Of a stretch of DNA of 64,000 nt, positions 38,680-49,600 are shown one piece after another (position 1 is the first letter of the stretch; each line of letters starts with the position of its first letter). A program made the position numbers and the translations under genes. Source of the DNA: Rhynchopus euleeides (Eukaryota > Euglenozoa > Diplonemea > Diplonemida > Diplonemidae); the NCBI GenBank assembly GCA_963210315.1, contig OY723324.1, positions 1-64,000 on the forward strand, in the 5' to 3' direction. The notes below the pieces were generated by a model. It was not told where the DNA came from, searched no databases, and worked only from the letters and a program-made list of their open reading frames with translations.

Positions 38680-38920
38680 GCGGCGCTGTGTAAGACTGGG
38701 GCGGGGGGTGGTGCCGCAGCAAAAGAAGCGTGTGAGACTCGTGGCAGCAACTCACAGAGAGCGCGCGGGCAAACAAAGGGGGGCTCTGGGAAGGGGGTGG
38801 CGGGTGGGGAGCGTCGCGGCACTGAGAAGGCTTTGGAGACATACTACCGATAACTGGGACAATGCACAGACTGAATGCAGGGGGGTCCGACATAGGGTCC
38901 GGTATGAGCGGGCACCCATG
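38680..38920. other. Short intergenic region
   Basis: About 240 bp between the kinase start and the 3' end of the next gene. No feature seen. Confidence 0.5.
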
Positions 38921-41900
38921 CTATGTGATGACATTGGCACGCTGCCACGAGGCCAGCGACTGGCGCTTCCCCGGGAAAAGCGGTGCATCGGTTGCCATCA
39001 CTGCGGCTGTGCCCGAGTAGACGCTGGAAAGGTCCACTGCCTGTATCTCGCGTTCCGCAAGTGGGGGCAGAACATGGGGCGGCTTGTGCGGCACAGCTGG
39101 GGGTGACGCGAACACCGGTGGTATCACGTTTGCCAGCTCGAGGCGACGGTGCTGCGACACGGAGGTGCCGTAGAGGTCGACACTCTGCAGGCTGGGGTGC
39201 ACGGCCACTACAGGCAGTATGCATGCCACAAACGCGTCGCTGACCTCCGTGTTCTTACACAGGGACAGCGAGAACAGCGACGAGTTGTGCAGCAGCGCCT
39301 CGGCCAGGACGGGCCCGCAGCTGTCCGTCACCCCACAGTTCACCAGCTTCAGGACACCCACGCTGGTGCTGCTGCCGAGAGCACGGAGCAAACCCGCCAC
39401 CTGCTCTTCTGAGAGGGTCGTGTTGCTCAGGTCCAGCATGGCAAGCCGGTTGCTCTGCAGCTCCGGGGCACCGCCTGGGGTTGTGGCATTGGACCCTGGC
39501 ACGCCTAGACGCACAAGGGGGGGTGTCGGGTAAGTGCAGAGGGTGTAACGCTGGCTGATGGCCTCCGGGACGTATGTCAGGACGCCACCGCAGGAATCCA
39601 CCCGCTTTGTCGTGAGGTAGTCGCCTGCAATGGCATCTGCGAGGCCCTTCACAGCCTCGGGGTCGACACGGCGGCGCTTCAGCATGTGGATCCCGCCGAC
39701 ATGGCGCTCCGTGGCGTGCATCTCGATCTTCTGCAGCTGCCTGTGGGCAGACGGCGCGTTGGGCTTGTAGTAGAGGGAGCCAACATCCGGCGGCGCCGGT
39801 GGGATCACGTTGCTCTCAGCAGGGGGGGGCGTGCAGCACTCCGCCCCGTACAGCCCGTTCGTCCTGTCGTACTCCCGGTTCCGTTCGTCCATCTTGCGGA
39901 GACAGTCGGAGTAGGAGATGCGTGAGTCCCACCCGCCGCCGAGGGTCTGCGCCACATCGCCCCCCTTGGTGTGGTATGCCTTCAGCACCTTGAGTGCAGC
40001 AGAGGTGCCGCGGTCGCGGGGGCCAGGGTCGTCCGTCCGCTGGGCGGGGGTACCTGCGCTGCCCCCCCGCTTTCGCTCCGGGCGCTGCGGGTGGTGGAGG
40101 GCACGCACCACCTGGTTGTGGTAGGACACTGCCTCCTCGAGGCACGAGTACTCATCGACGAGCAGCCTGTCCCGCGACAGCGACTCGCTCCCTGCCAGCG
40201 CAGTCACCAGGCCCCTGCGGTATGCCGTCCGCACGCGGCGCTTCCGCAGGTTGAGGTCACGCACGCCGTTGAGCCACTCGCGCTGGAGGCGGGAGTTTTC
40301 TACCAGCGCCTGGCGCTGCAGGCTCTGCAGGCTGCGTGCGGCATGCATGCGGCGCTGCTCGTTCAGGACTGTGCGGAAGGACACAGCAGCGTCTTTCAGC
40401 ACCGCAACACACTCCGCAGTGATGCTGCGCCGCTGCGCCCTCTCGCTCTGGACCACAGTGCTGCAGGCTGCGTGGGACAAGGGGATCGCTATGACCACAT
40501 TCAACAGCGCTGCATGGACATCAGGCAGAGTGCACACCGACTGGCTGTTCCTGGTGTGGGAAGGGGTTGCCGGGCGCTGTGAGCTGCGGCGTCTGCGTGT
40601 CAGCATGCGGCATTCGAGGCGGTGGCGCAGGCTTGGGCGGGCCTTGAGGAAGGCTGCCTGGATCTGCGTCGCAGCCAGCTTCCGGCGCTGCATGTGGAGG
40701 CGCCAGTTGTCCTGGATGATGACGGAAGAGTAGACCCGCATCTCTGCATGCTGCTGGGCAAACAGCACGGCACGCTTCTCCCGCAGACGTCGCCGTGCGG
40801 CGTGTGAGCGAGCCATGCGCTGGATGCAGAGGGCAGCCTGTGTAGCTTGCGCACGATTCCCGCTGAGACGGCGACGTGCAGCACCACCCGCAACGACCCT
40901 GCACACAAGGTGTGCTGCGGCGGCGCGCTGGAGGCGGAGGTCCACAGTGGCCCGATGCACGCTGCTGATCCTGAGGCGGTCGTTGTGCCCTCTCCCTGCC
41001 TTCTGCAGCACGTGCACTGTGTAGTACCAAGTGGCGCTGGTCTCGTTGAAGTCAGCGAGGCGTGCGCGTTCTGCACGGTCCAGCCTTGCACGCACACACC
41101 TGAAGAGGCGTTGGATGACGACGCATGCAGCAGACTGCGTGTGGTAAGTCTTCCCGCCAGTGCGGCGCGCTCGGTACCCGTGTCCAATACGCTGCAGCCG
41201 CTGCAGGAAGGCCGTGTTGCGTTGCAGTACTCTAGCCTCCTCTGCCTCCTGCTTCTGCATGCGGATCCCCGCCACACGCTTGCGTGCTATGCGCCCTCTC
41301 ACGACACGCTGGATGCATGCAGCCTCGTGGAACACCCGCCGGTGCCACGTGGCCTCGACACGGCTGTAGCTCAATAGCATCACGCGAGACGACGACTGGA
41401 AGACACGCACTGCACGCTGGATCGCTTCCGCTGCGAGGCGGCGTGCGTTGCCAGCACACACGGCACGCGACTGGCGTGCCCTGAGGAACGCAGCGACTGT
41501 GAGTGCACCCTCGTGATCCCGCCTCACCCAGCCAGACACACGCACTCTGGCGAAAGCCTGGCAGACAACAGCTGCGCTGTGGAGACGCGCCTGTCGCAGC
41601 TGCTGGACACGGCGCCGTGCCGCCACGCCACGCCACCGGCTCTGGAGCAGCGTCGCGCAGAACGCATGGAAGCGGGCACGGCGCCACAGGAAGAGGTGCT
41701 CATGCGCAAGGACATGCGCTTTGTACCCACGCCACACACGCTGCAAGCGTTGTGCCGCCCGCTCCTCGAGCACGAAGGCTCTGCGCTGCCTGTACGCACG
41801 CTGCCGACAGAGGAACACAAAGTGCTTCCGCGCTAGATACCCCCGCACGATGGACTGGATGCGCGTGGCCTTTGCGGCGTGCAGACGATTCAACAACGAT

Positions 41901-44900
41901 TTGAGTCGGAGGGAAGAGGCTTTGGTCCGCAGGAAGGTCTGCACCGTCTGCACGTCGTACACCCTGCGGTACCGGCGCTCCACCACCTCCTCTGCCTCCT
42001 CCTGCTGGCACCGGTCGTGCAGCAGCCCCAACACACACACGCGGGACCTTGTGCAACGGAAGGCGCGCTGCAGCAGGTGCACTGCAAGCAGGCGCCTGCT
42101 GCCTGCCATCTGTCGTGCAATGTCGCCCACCGCCTCCTCTTGGCGCAACTCCACCGCACGCCTCCCCGGCAGGCACAGGGTCTGCATGATGTGCCTGCGC
42201 TGGTCGTGGTGCACGACAGACATGTGTTGCTGCCACAGCTCGCGGCGCGCCTGCACTTCATGCGGTGTGACGAGCACCTCCCGCAGCACACACCCTGCGT
42301 ACTGCAGCACATCCCGCCGGATGCTGCACACCCCCTCCACCTCGTAGAAGACCACAGCACAGCGGTGGCGCTGCTCCGCAGCCTCCAGCTGCACGAACAG
42401 GGCGCAGAACCGCGCGTCGATCTCCCGCGACTGCAGCCCGAGCAGCTCGTCGCACCGCGGCTGCACAACCTGCGAATGGCGCTGTTCAGCCTCCCGTGCG
42501 ACGAACCTGCACCGCTCCAACGCAAGCCCTACGTCCAGCCTCGCGGCTTGCTCCTCCTCCTGCAGGCCACCCCAGCACACGCCCTCCTCCTGGTTGAGGC
42601 CGCGCCTGCCCAGCAGCTGGTGCAGTTCCGTGACGCAGAGGGACTCGGTGTGCTGCAGGGCACGCCGCTCGACTGCCTCCACATGTGAGGTGTGGTGCCC
42701 TGCCGCTGTGTGGTGCAGTGCCAGGGCCTCCTGGGCTGACTGCAGTGCGGCTGTGTCTGCCAGGGCTGCAATGTGGCTGCGCTGCGCTGCCTCCTGCGAC
42801 ACGGCGGTCTGCAGGGCAGCCAAGCCGCGGTGGTGGTGCTCGTCGCACAGCAGCCGGTCCCACGACTCCGCCTCGCTGCTGTGGAGGGCGGAGCGTGCGG
42901 AGGCCTCGGAGGTGCATGCCATCTGCCTGTGCGACGCGGCGAAGACGGTGCCGAGGATGCGCAGGGCGTCCACCTCCATCGCCTGGTAGGCTGTCTCCTC
43001 CATCCCTGCCAGCACGTCGCGGCTCAGAGCCTCAAGCTTGGTGAGGCGTGCGCACTTCGCGTTGTTGTACCCTACCCAGAAGGACTCCTCGAGGTTCAGC
43101 TGTGTGCGCTCAGCACTCTCCGCCTCGTCGGTTAGCCTGCGCTGTGTCTGCTCGCCTGCGAAGATGAACTTCTCGCGCTCGCGTTCGCAGAGCGAGATGA
43201 AGTAGATGTCTTGCTCGTCGAGGAGCAGGCTGCGCAGGTACTCCTCCAGGCCCTGCTTCTGCTGAGAATCCAGAGCTGCGCGGAGCTCCACGTGTTCTGC
43301 AAAGATGCTGCGTTTCGAGGTATCGGCCTCCGCCTCGATAATGTCGCGCGAGTGGCTGTGCTGCTCGCAGAACTCTCGCCTGCCCTGCGTGGCGACGGCA
43401 AGTGACTGTTCGCGTGCCTCGTCCGCCATGAGCTCGATGCGGTGCCCGCTGGCAGCGTCAACCAGGCGGTCGCGCCCCACCTCCTCCCGCTCCTGCGTCT
43501 CCTTCAGCAGCTTCGCCTGTGCCTTCACGAGGAAGTGTTTGTGCCGATCAGCCACCCCACGCCTCCACTCCCCAAGCAGAGCGGCACGCCCCTCGACCTC
43601 GTCCTCCAGAAGGGCGGCGAGGAGCTGCCGCATCACCAGCGCACGTTCCGAGGCGTCGTGCTGCAGCTCGTCAAGGCCCTCCAAGGCACAGGCCGCAACA
43701 GCAGCCCGTCCCGCAGACTCCAGAGATGCCACGATGTGGACCTGCCCCTGCTGCAGGGCAAGGCCCATGGCTGCCATCTCGCAGCCCTGCTGGAGCACGA
43801 CGCACTGCAGGCCAGCCTCGGCACCGATGGCTGCACGCACACGCTCTTCATGCGCCAGGCATGCGGCGGCATGCATTGCGTGTGTGGCGTGGCGGAAGGT
43901 GCCGGCAAGGCTGCCGAAGACAGCATCTTCCTCTGACTCGATGCCTGCCACGGTGTGCTCGCAGTGCCGGGGCAAAAAGATAAAGTTCATGTGGACCACG
44001 AGTTGCTTCCATGCGGCGCGCTGCTGCCGCTCGATGCCCTGGTCGTGCCACCAGTCACGGCCCCACTCGCCATACCCACGCGCACGCTCCTCCTGCAGGC
44101 ACAGCAGGTGCTGCTCCTTGCACCGCTCCACCCCTGCAGTGTGCTCCTCGATCTTGGCAGCCTGGGACTCCAGCACCTCCTCTCGGTGCAGTGCGTGTTT
44201 GTACCTCATGTCGGCACGGCGGTTGGCGTAGTGCTGCACAAGCTTGTCTCGGCGTGAGTCTAAAGCCTTCCGCAGCAGGCCCGCCCGCTGCTCGTCAACA
44301 GCATGCGGGAGGGCTGCCTTCTCGTCGTCGATGTCACGCAGCACCTCTGCCTCCTCCACATTCAGCGTGTCGAGGTCGCGCTGGAAGTCGGCGTTGCTGC
44401 GCTGCAAGGCAGCCTCGAAGCCCTGCGTCTTCTTCATAACATCGACATGCTGCTGGACGCGCTCCCGCAACTCCAACTCGAGGCGCTCCCTCTCTTTCGT
44501 GATCTCTGGCGAGTGGGTGCGCAGCGCGTCCCACTCCTCCTCGAAGTCTGTGATGATGTCGCGCCGCTGCAGCAGCTCTTCCGACGCGATCTCGTGGGCG
44601 CCGTGCGCGTGGTTGCTGGTGATACGGGCGAGGGCCACCAGCAGGTGGGTGCGGGCCTCCTGCAGCACACCGTGCCGACGCCGGGCCTTTGCCCCGCGCC
44701 ACACGCGCTGCACTTTGCAGGCTGCCGTGTCGCGCACGAGCGCCTCCTCCAGGTGGTCCACCTCGCACCGCACGATGCTCTGCTCGCCGTTGTGCAGCGC
44801 GCCAACGGCACGCTCCTCTGCCACCCACAGGGGGCGGTAGGCCTCGCCCTCGGGTGTGTGTGCTGCAAGGAACAACAGTGCCCTGCTGTACAGAGCCATG

Positions 44901-46612
44901 GCCCTGCTGGCAACGCTGGCAACGCTGGAGAGGCTGAAGTGCTGCATGATGTCGCCCAGCAGCTTGGGCCCGCCAGCAGCTGCCAGAGCACTGGAGAACA
45001 CGGCGGGGGAGGTGATCCCGAAGAAGCGGAGGGGCCGCACCGCCGCACCCATCAGCTGCAGCAAGGGGCGGCGCGCCTTGCTCTCTGTGGCGTAGGCAGT
45101 GCAGGTCTGCAGCATGGAGCAGCACGCCTGCACCAGCGGGTCGTACTGGGAGGCGAAGAGGTCTGCGTTCGCATCGGTATCCTCAGTGTCTGGGGCCGAC
45201 CTGCAGGCCAGTCGGTCCACTGCGTCGAGGAAGGCCAGGCAGCAGCTCACCTGGTTCTCGTCGTGCACACCGGGTGGCAGCAGCAGGGGGAGGCAGGCCT
45301 GCACCAGCACGGACACGCAAGGCTTCAGCGCGGCACGGTAGATGTCAGGGGGGACGCGGTCACACTCTGCGTGGTCTAGCAGCTGTGTGAGGGTGCGGCA
45401 GCACAGGCGTGTGGTACGCAGGGCAAAGTCTGGCGGATTCTCCTCGGAACCGCGGTTGGCTGCGTGCTCGCTTGCCGCCTGTGCTCCGGTGCGCACAAGG
45501 AGCGCCATAAGTGTCGCGATGCGCTCGGTGTTGGCAGGTTGGTCCCCATCACCACAGTTGCGCAGCATCGTTTGACGGGCACGCTCTGTTTGAACCACAC
45601 CCGCCAGCAGTGTGGCGAATGAGAACCCCACCAAGCCAGATGCAGCCTGCGGCTGCTGCACGGCATGCATCACCGCAGGGTCGTCCTGCAGGCGTACGAA
45701 GGATCGGAAGGCGGCGCACGACGCGAAGGCATCGACCAGCTGTCGCACCCGATCGGAGTCGCGCCCCAGGCACCAATCAGAAGCCAGCAGCGCACACAGC
45801 AGAAGCAGTTGTGCCATACGCTGTGTCGAGGTGCGCAGTGCCTTCACCGACACCAGCTTGGAGGCGTTGTCGAAGACACCTTTGCTCACAAGATAGTCTG
45901 CAGCAGCGGCGCCGCCCATCTCGCCCTCCACTTTCAGGTCGGTGTCACAGCGCGCAACGCGATGCAGGATGTGTGAAAGTACTGCAGCGCACGACATGAC
46001 AAGCTCCATGTGGCCCTTACGTGCATGCTCGTCATCCGTGCTGCCCATCACCGTCAGGTGGGCAGAGCTCTTTGCCAGGACCGCAGTTGGCAAAGCCACG
46101 ACCTTCCGGAAGGTCGTCATTTCGAGACGTGGGTCGGGCCCGACTGTGCTGTGGGGTAAGCACATTGCAGCGGCATACACCTTCGACACGGCAACACGCA
46201 CAAAGGGCTCGGTAAACTGCGACAGCAGGCGCTGGCACAGCATGATGAAGTCGGGGCGATCCTTGTCGGGTGGACAGAACACACGTGACAGCAGGGCTTC
46301 GGGCTCGCGTGGCGTGAGCTGCACAAAGCAGTCGTACACCTCATCCAGCGACACGGCGACATCCTCGGTGTTGAGGTCCACCGAAGCCAGCAGCACGAGG
46401 TTCTCATCTAGATCCGTGAGTGTCAGCTGCGCCTCGCTCTCGCGGCTCTCCTCCTCCTCGTCCTGCTCATCGCTGCTGTCAGTGCCGCTCTCATCGCTCG
46501 AGCCGACATCTTGCAGCCCCCCTTCCGCATGCAGATCTCGCTCCAGCTGTGCGAGCTGATCCTCAGGCGCATCTTGTGGCAGTGCATCATCTGCAGCAGG
46601 GTCGCTGTCCAT
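38921..46612 (-). CDS. Giant IQ-motif, coiled-coil and leucine-rich-repeat protein
   Basis: 2,563 residues in one exon from the first ATG at 46612. Order: acidic N-terminus; a helical region with armadillo-like character to about residue 630; one IQ motif (VQRVWRGAKARRR, about 640); long Glu/Gln/Arg/Ala-rich helix from about 650 to 1560; a string of IQ motifs from about 1580 to 2000 (such as IQSIVRGYLARK, LQRVWRGYKAH, IQRMARSHAARRR); and a few leucine-rich repeats of the ribonuclease-inhibitor type from about 2390 to 2490 (LAMLDLSNTTLSEEQVAGLL, LFSLSLCKNTEVSD). IQ motifs bind calmodulin or related EF-hand proteins. Such layouts are typical of centrosomal, axonemal or cortical scaffold proteins, but I do not recognise an ortholog. 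Single-exon length of 7.7 kb is striking beside the intron-bearing neighbours. Confidence 0.85.
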   Translation of the reverse strand: MDSDPAADDALPQDAPEDQLAQLERDLHAEGGLQDVGSSDESGTDSSDEQDEEEESRESEAQLTLTDLDENLVLLASVDLNTEDVAVSLDEVYDCFVQLTPREPEALLSRVFCPPDKDRPDFIMLCQRLLSQFTEPFVRVAVSKVYAAAMCLPHSTVGPDPRLEMTTFRKVVALPTAVLAKSSAHLTVMGSTDDEHARKGHMELVMSCAAVLSHILHRVARCDTDLKVEGEMGGAAAADYLVSKGVFDNASKLVSVKALRTSTQRMAQLLLLCALLASDWCLGRDSDRVRQLVDAFASCAAFRSFVRLQDDPAVMHAVQQPQAASGLVGFSFATLLAGVVQTERARQTMLRNCGDGDQPANTERIATLMALLVRTGAQAASEHAANRGSEENPPDFALRTTRLCCRTLTQLLDHAECDRVPPDIYRAALKPCVSVLVQACLPLLLPPGVHDENQVSCCLAFLDAVDRLACRSAPDTEDTDANADLFASQYDPLVQACCSMLQTCTAYATESKARRPLLQLMGAAVRPLRFFGITSPAVFSSALAAAGGPKLLGDIMQHFSLSSVASVASRAMALYSRALLFLAAHTPEGEAYRPLWVAEERAVGALHNGEQSIVRCEVDHLEEALVRDTAACKVQRVWRGAKARRRHGVLQEARTHLLVALARITSNHAHGAHEIASEELLQRRDIITDFEEEWDALRTHSPEITKERERLELELRERVQQHVDVMKKTQGFEAALQRSNADFQRDLDTLNVEEAEVLRDIDDEKAALPHAVDEQRAGLLRKALDSRRDKLVQHYANRRADMRYKHALHREEVLESQAAKIEEHTAGVERCKEQHLLCLQEERARGYGEWGRDWWHDQGIERQQRAAWKQLVVHMNFIFLPRHCEHTVAGIESEEDAVFGSLAGTFRHATHAMHAAACLAHEERVRAAIGAEAGLQCVVLQQGCEMAAMGLALQQGQVHIVASLESAGRAAVAACALEGLDELQHDASERALVMRQLLAALLEDEVEGRAALLGEWRRGVADRHKHFLVKAQAKLLKETQEREEVGRDRLVDAASGHRIELMADEAREQSLAVATQGRREFCEQHSHSRDIIEAEADTSKRSIFAEHVELRAALDSQQKQGLEEYLRSLLLDEQDIYFISLCEREREKFIFAGEQTQRRLTDEAESAERTQLNLEESFWVGYNNAKCARLTKLEALSRDVLAGMEETAYQAMEVDALRILGTVFAASHRQMACTSEASARSALHSSEAESWDRLLCDEHHHRGLAALQTAVSQEAAQRSHIAALADTAALQSAQEALALHHTAAGHHTSHVEAVERRALQHTESLCVTELHQLLGRRGLNQEEGVCWGGLQEEEQAARLDVGLALERCRFVAREAEQRHSQVVQPRCDELLGLQSREIDARFCALFVQLEAAEQRHRCAVVFYEVEGVCSIRRDVLQYAGCVLREVLVTPHEVQARRELWQQHMSVVHHDQRRHIMQTLCLPGRRAVELRQEEAVGDIARQMAGSRRLLAVHLLQRAFRCTRSRVCVLGLLHDRCQQEEAEEVVERRYRRVYDVQTVQTFLRTKASSLRLKSLLNRLHAAKATRIQSIVRGYLARKHFVFLCRQRAYRQRRAFVLEERAAQRLQRVWRGYKAHVLAHEHLFLWRRARFHAFCATLLQSRWRGVAARRRVQQLRQARLHSAAVVCQAFARVRVSGWVRRDHEGALTVAAFLRARQSRAVCAGNARRLAAEAIQRAVRVFQSSSRVMLLSYSRVEATWHRRVFHEAACIQRVVRGRIARKRVAGIRMQKQEAEEARVLQRNTAFLQRLQRIGHGYRARRTGGKTYHTQSAACVVIQRLFRCVRARLDRAERARLADFNETSATWYYTVHVLQKAGRGHNDRLRISSVHRATVDLRLQRAAAAHLVCRVVAGGAARRRLSGNRAQATQAALCIQRMARSHAARRRLREKRAVLFAQQHAEMRVYSSVIIQDNWRLHMQRRKLAATQIQAAFLKARPSLRHRLECRMLTRRRRSSQRPATPSHTRNSQSVCTLPDVHAALLNVVIAIPLSHAACSTVVQSERAQRRSITAECVAVLKDAAVSFRTVLNEQRRMHAARSLQSLQRQALVENSRLQREWLNGVRDLNLRKRRVRTAYRRGLVTALAGSESLSRDRLLVDEYSCLEEAVSYHNQVVRALHHPQRPERKRGGSAGTPAQRTDDPGPRDRGTSAALKVLKAYHTKGGDVAQTLGGGWDSRISYSDCLRKMDERNREYDRTNGLYGAECCTPPPAESNVIPPAPPDVGSLYYKPNAPSAHRQLQKIEMHATERHVGGIHMLKRRRVDPEAVKGLADAIAGDYLTTKRVDSCGGVLTYVPEAISQRYTLCTYPTPPLVRLGVPGSNATTPGGAPELQSNRLAMLDLSNTTLSEEQVAGLLRALGSSTSVGVLKLVNCGVTDSCGPVLAEALLHNSSLFSLSLCKNTEVSDAFVACILPVVAVHPSLQSVDLYGTSVSQHRRLELANVIPPVFASPPAVPHKPPHVLPPLAEREIQAVDLSSVYSGTAAVMATDAPLFPGKRQSLASWQRANVIT

Positions 46613-49600
46613 GCCGGGTTCCGCTGGCAACGGGAGGCCACACTTTGGCAGGGGGGTGGAATGGCAAATCAGCAGACGCCGTCTGCCCACAGCATCGTTG
46701 GCCTCACGAACACCTCACACAGCTTAGAAAAGCTGGGCGGTTCGGGGGTGTGTAGCCTTCAGGGGTTCCCGTGGTGTGGTCAAGGCGTGTTCGCGGCACA
46801 TTTTCATTTAGCCGAAGCGAAAAAAGGCTGGGGATGGCACGGAGTGGGGCCGGGGCAGGGGACCGCCAGGGGGGCGTGCTCTGTCTGGCGTGTTTTTCCG
46901 GAGTGCACTGCAACGGCCTTTGCGAGTGCCGCGAGTATATACCCATGCCCTGGAGTGCCCTTGTTCCATTTTGCTTTTGTCACAGAACTGCTCACGGCGG
47001 AAAAAGAAAGGACGAACGACAAAGAGGGAAAGAATCACGTTGTACCCAAGGACCCCAATAAGACGCATCGTGCACGGTGCCTGGTGTGTCAAAACAACGG
47101 CGCTTCGCTTTTTTTTGGATATCGGTGTTTGGACATCGACGACGACGTACGAGACAGCCAGGCGCACAGTGGCGCTTCGTTTTTTTTGTAAAACTTCGAC
47201 CCCGATTGGCGAAAAGACGATGAAGTCACATTCTTTTGACGCCGATGAACCATCAAGACATGCATAGCAAATCCGGCCAGGCCAACGATTATTCGGCTTT
47301 GGCGTTTGTCCCGACTTTCATCAACAAGCTCGGCTTAGAGAAGGCTTGGTTTGCATTCCCACGAAGTGATGGTCCACGGCCTCCATTTTACTTTGCTCAC
47401 TGGCGGGTTGGATGGTTGTGTGGGAGTGTTTCAGCCACCCCACAAACAGCGTACAGACAATAGTGGTGGAGGAGAAGGAGGGGGGGGGAGGGGGTGAAAA
47501 CTCTCGTTTTCCCACCCACCCCACCCCACCCGACATGCGGCTCTGATTCAACCCGCCTTTTGCTCTGCGCATCCTTTTCGGCTTTTTGTTGGATCTTCAT
47601 TTTTTGTGGCCCCTTTCATTTTTTTTTCGCGGCACAATAACAGCAAACAAATATCAAGGAGGGTGGCCACACACAGCATTGAATATGAGTGGGGCCGGGG
47701 GGAGGGGCTGCGGACAAACAAGAGCAAGCATGGGACGCATGAGAAGGGAGAGGACGAGAGGACGTGTGGGGTATGGGGTATGGGCGAGGGTGTGGCACAA
47801 CATAAAAAAACACACCGGGGGCCAGTTTTGTGCGGGAGCTGGCCGTCCCGGGGGGGGGGGGGGGGGGGGGGTGTGGGGCTGCAACAATAATAGGTATGAA
47901 TGGTGAACATCTCAACATTGGCGCAGCCGCATGGCCTCCACCTGCAGCAGAGAGGGGAGTGCTTTTTGTTGGGAGCTGCATGCATGAATCACAGCCCCTT
48001 CACCATATCCGTGCGGAGACGCCATTTGTACCTTGTTGGAGGGGCGGGGGGTCTTGTGAATGGGAGACAGTATGTGAAAATACTTTTTCTGGAGGAAGAA
48101 ACACACCTCTTCGGGTGGCTGCTCGGAACGGAACGGATCGCATGTTTGTAGCTTTTTTTTGCATGTGTGTGCGGGAAGGGGGGGGAGGGGGTGTCTTTGC
48201 CACGCAACTCCAAGTCTTTTTGGGTGACTTCGTCGGAACGTGCCGCGTGAAGACCCTCCCCCTGTGTGGCGAAATATATAGCCCCCAAAGAAGAGGGCAG
48301 AGTGGGGGTATGGGAGGGTCGAAAGGGGTAACAGTTGATGTTCTTCGAACACTGAAACACCCCAAAAAAAATGGCGGGAGATGTAGAAGGGAAAACACTG
48401 AATATGTGATCCCGTTGAGTCGGACACTTCCGTGTCGCCTATCTGCAACGCTTGCCGGTTGTGGTGGCGCAGTATATAGACACAGACACGCAGGCACGCG
48501 TACACTCTCAGCAGAGAAAGCACCTGGCCTGAGTGTTGCTATGACAGCCACACCCCGGCATCATCGCTGATCCCTTTCATGTGTTAGCCTCGGCTTTGCG
48601 ACGTGTGTGGCTTGCTTCACACCAGCCCGCTGATTGGAGGCGGGGGGGGCGGGGGGCAACTTGAAACAAGATGCACACCTCCGAGCCCTACCCCAACCGC
48701 CCACATCCCACGCGCAAGCCTGCCTGTGTTTGTTTGTTTGCTTGTTTTTTTTCGAGCACATTTTTCGTTCTGCGGTGTATTTTCAGACCCCCCTCCTGTT
48801 CTTCTTTCGCGAGAGAATATCAAAAATAACGTTTTGGTTTTGTTGGGGTGGGGGGGATGGGGGAGGGGGGATTGTTTCTTTCTTTGCAGGGCGGGTAGAG
48901 GGTCTGGTCGCGGAAATCCGATCAGCAGTGATGAGATCGCACCCCCGACCACTCTCCCGGTGTGTAACCAGATGAGCCAAACAGCCATGCCGCGCTGTAA
49001 CGCGACAGGGTGGAGGGGCCCTTTGGGTTTTGTTCCGTTCTGTGCCTTGTGGATTTCGCCTTGACACAATTTCCAACTCAGGCGGCACGGGGGTGGAGCG
49101 GGTGGGGCCTTTTTTTGGGAAGGAGGGGGAAGAGGGGATGTACGGGGGGGGGGGGGATGCAGGAGGCAGTGGCGGTGGCGGCGGGCGGGGAGGAGGAGGG
49201 GAGGGGAGGGGACATAAGAGTATATCACAAAAGGTTTTTCCTGGAGGCGTGTGCTGCGTGTGCTCTTTGAATGCGACACCGGCAAACTTCTCCGCTTCAT
49301 TGTGCAGAGACACACGTGGGTCTTTATATAATGGTGCCGAGCACACCGAACACCGGCTCTCGGTGCGATCACCACTGCACTGCCCACACATACATGAGCT
49401 TAAAACAGCCTGACAATGTGCCGCCGGATGCTGCTATCGTGAATCAACATCAGAGCAAGCTCGTCAGATGCAAGACACCGCACCACGCTTGCACATTTGT
49501 GGCTGTCTCATACCCCCGGCTTCCAGCACTGCTGCATGCTGGGCAGGAGGGTGGGGCACCTGTCCTCCACCCTGCACCTACCTACACATCCACATACATG

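Noticed and set aside
48900..48990. tRNA-like pattern on the minus strand
   Set aside because: A- and B-box resemblance only; the acceptor does not pair and the B-box is poor.
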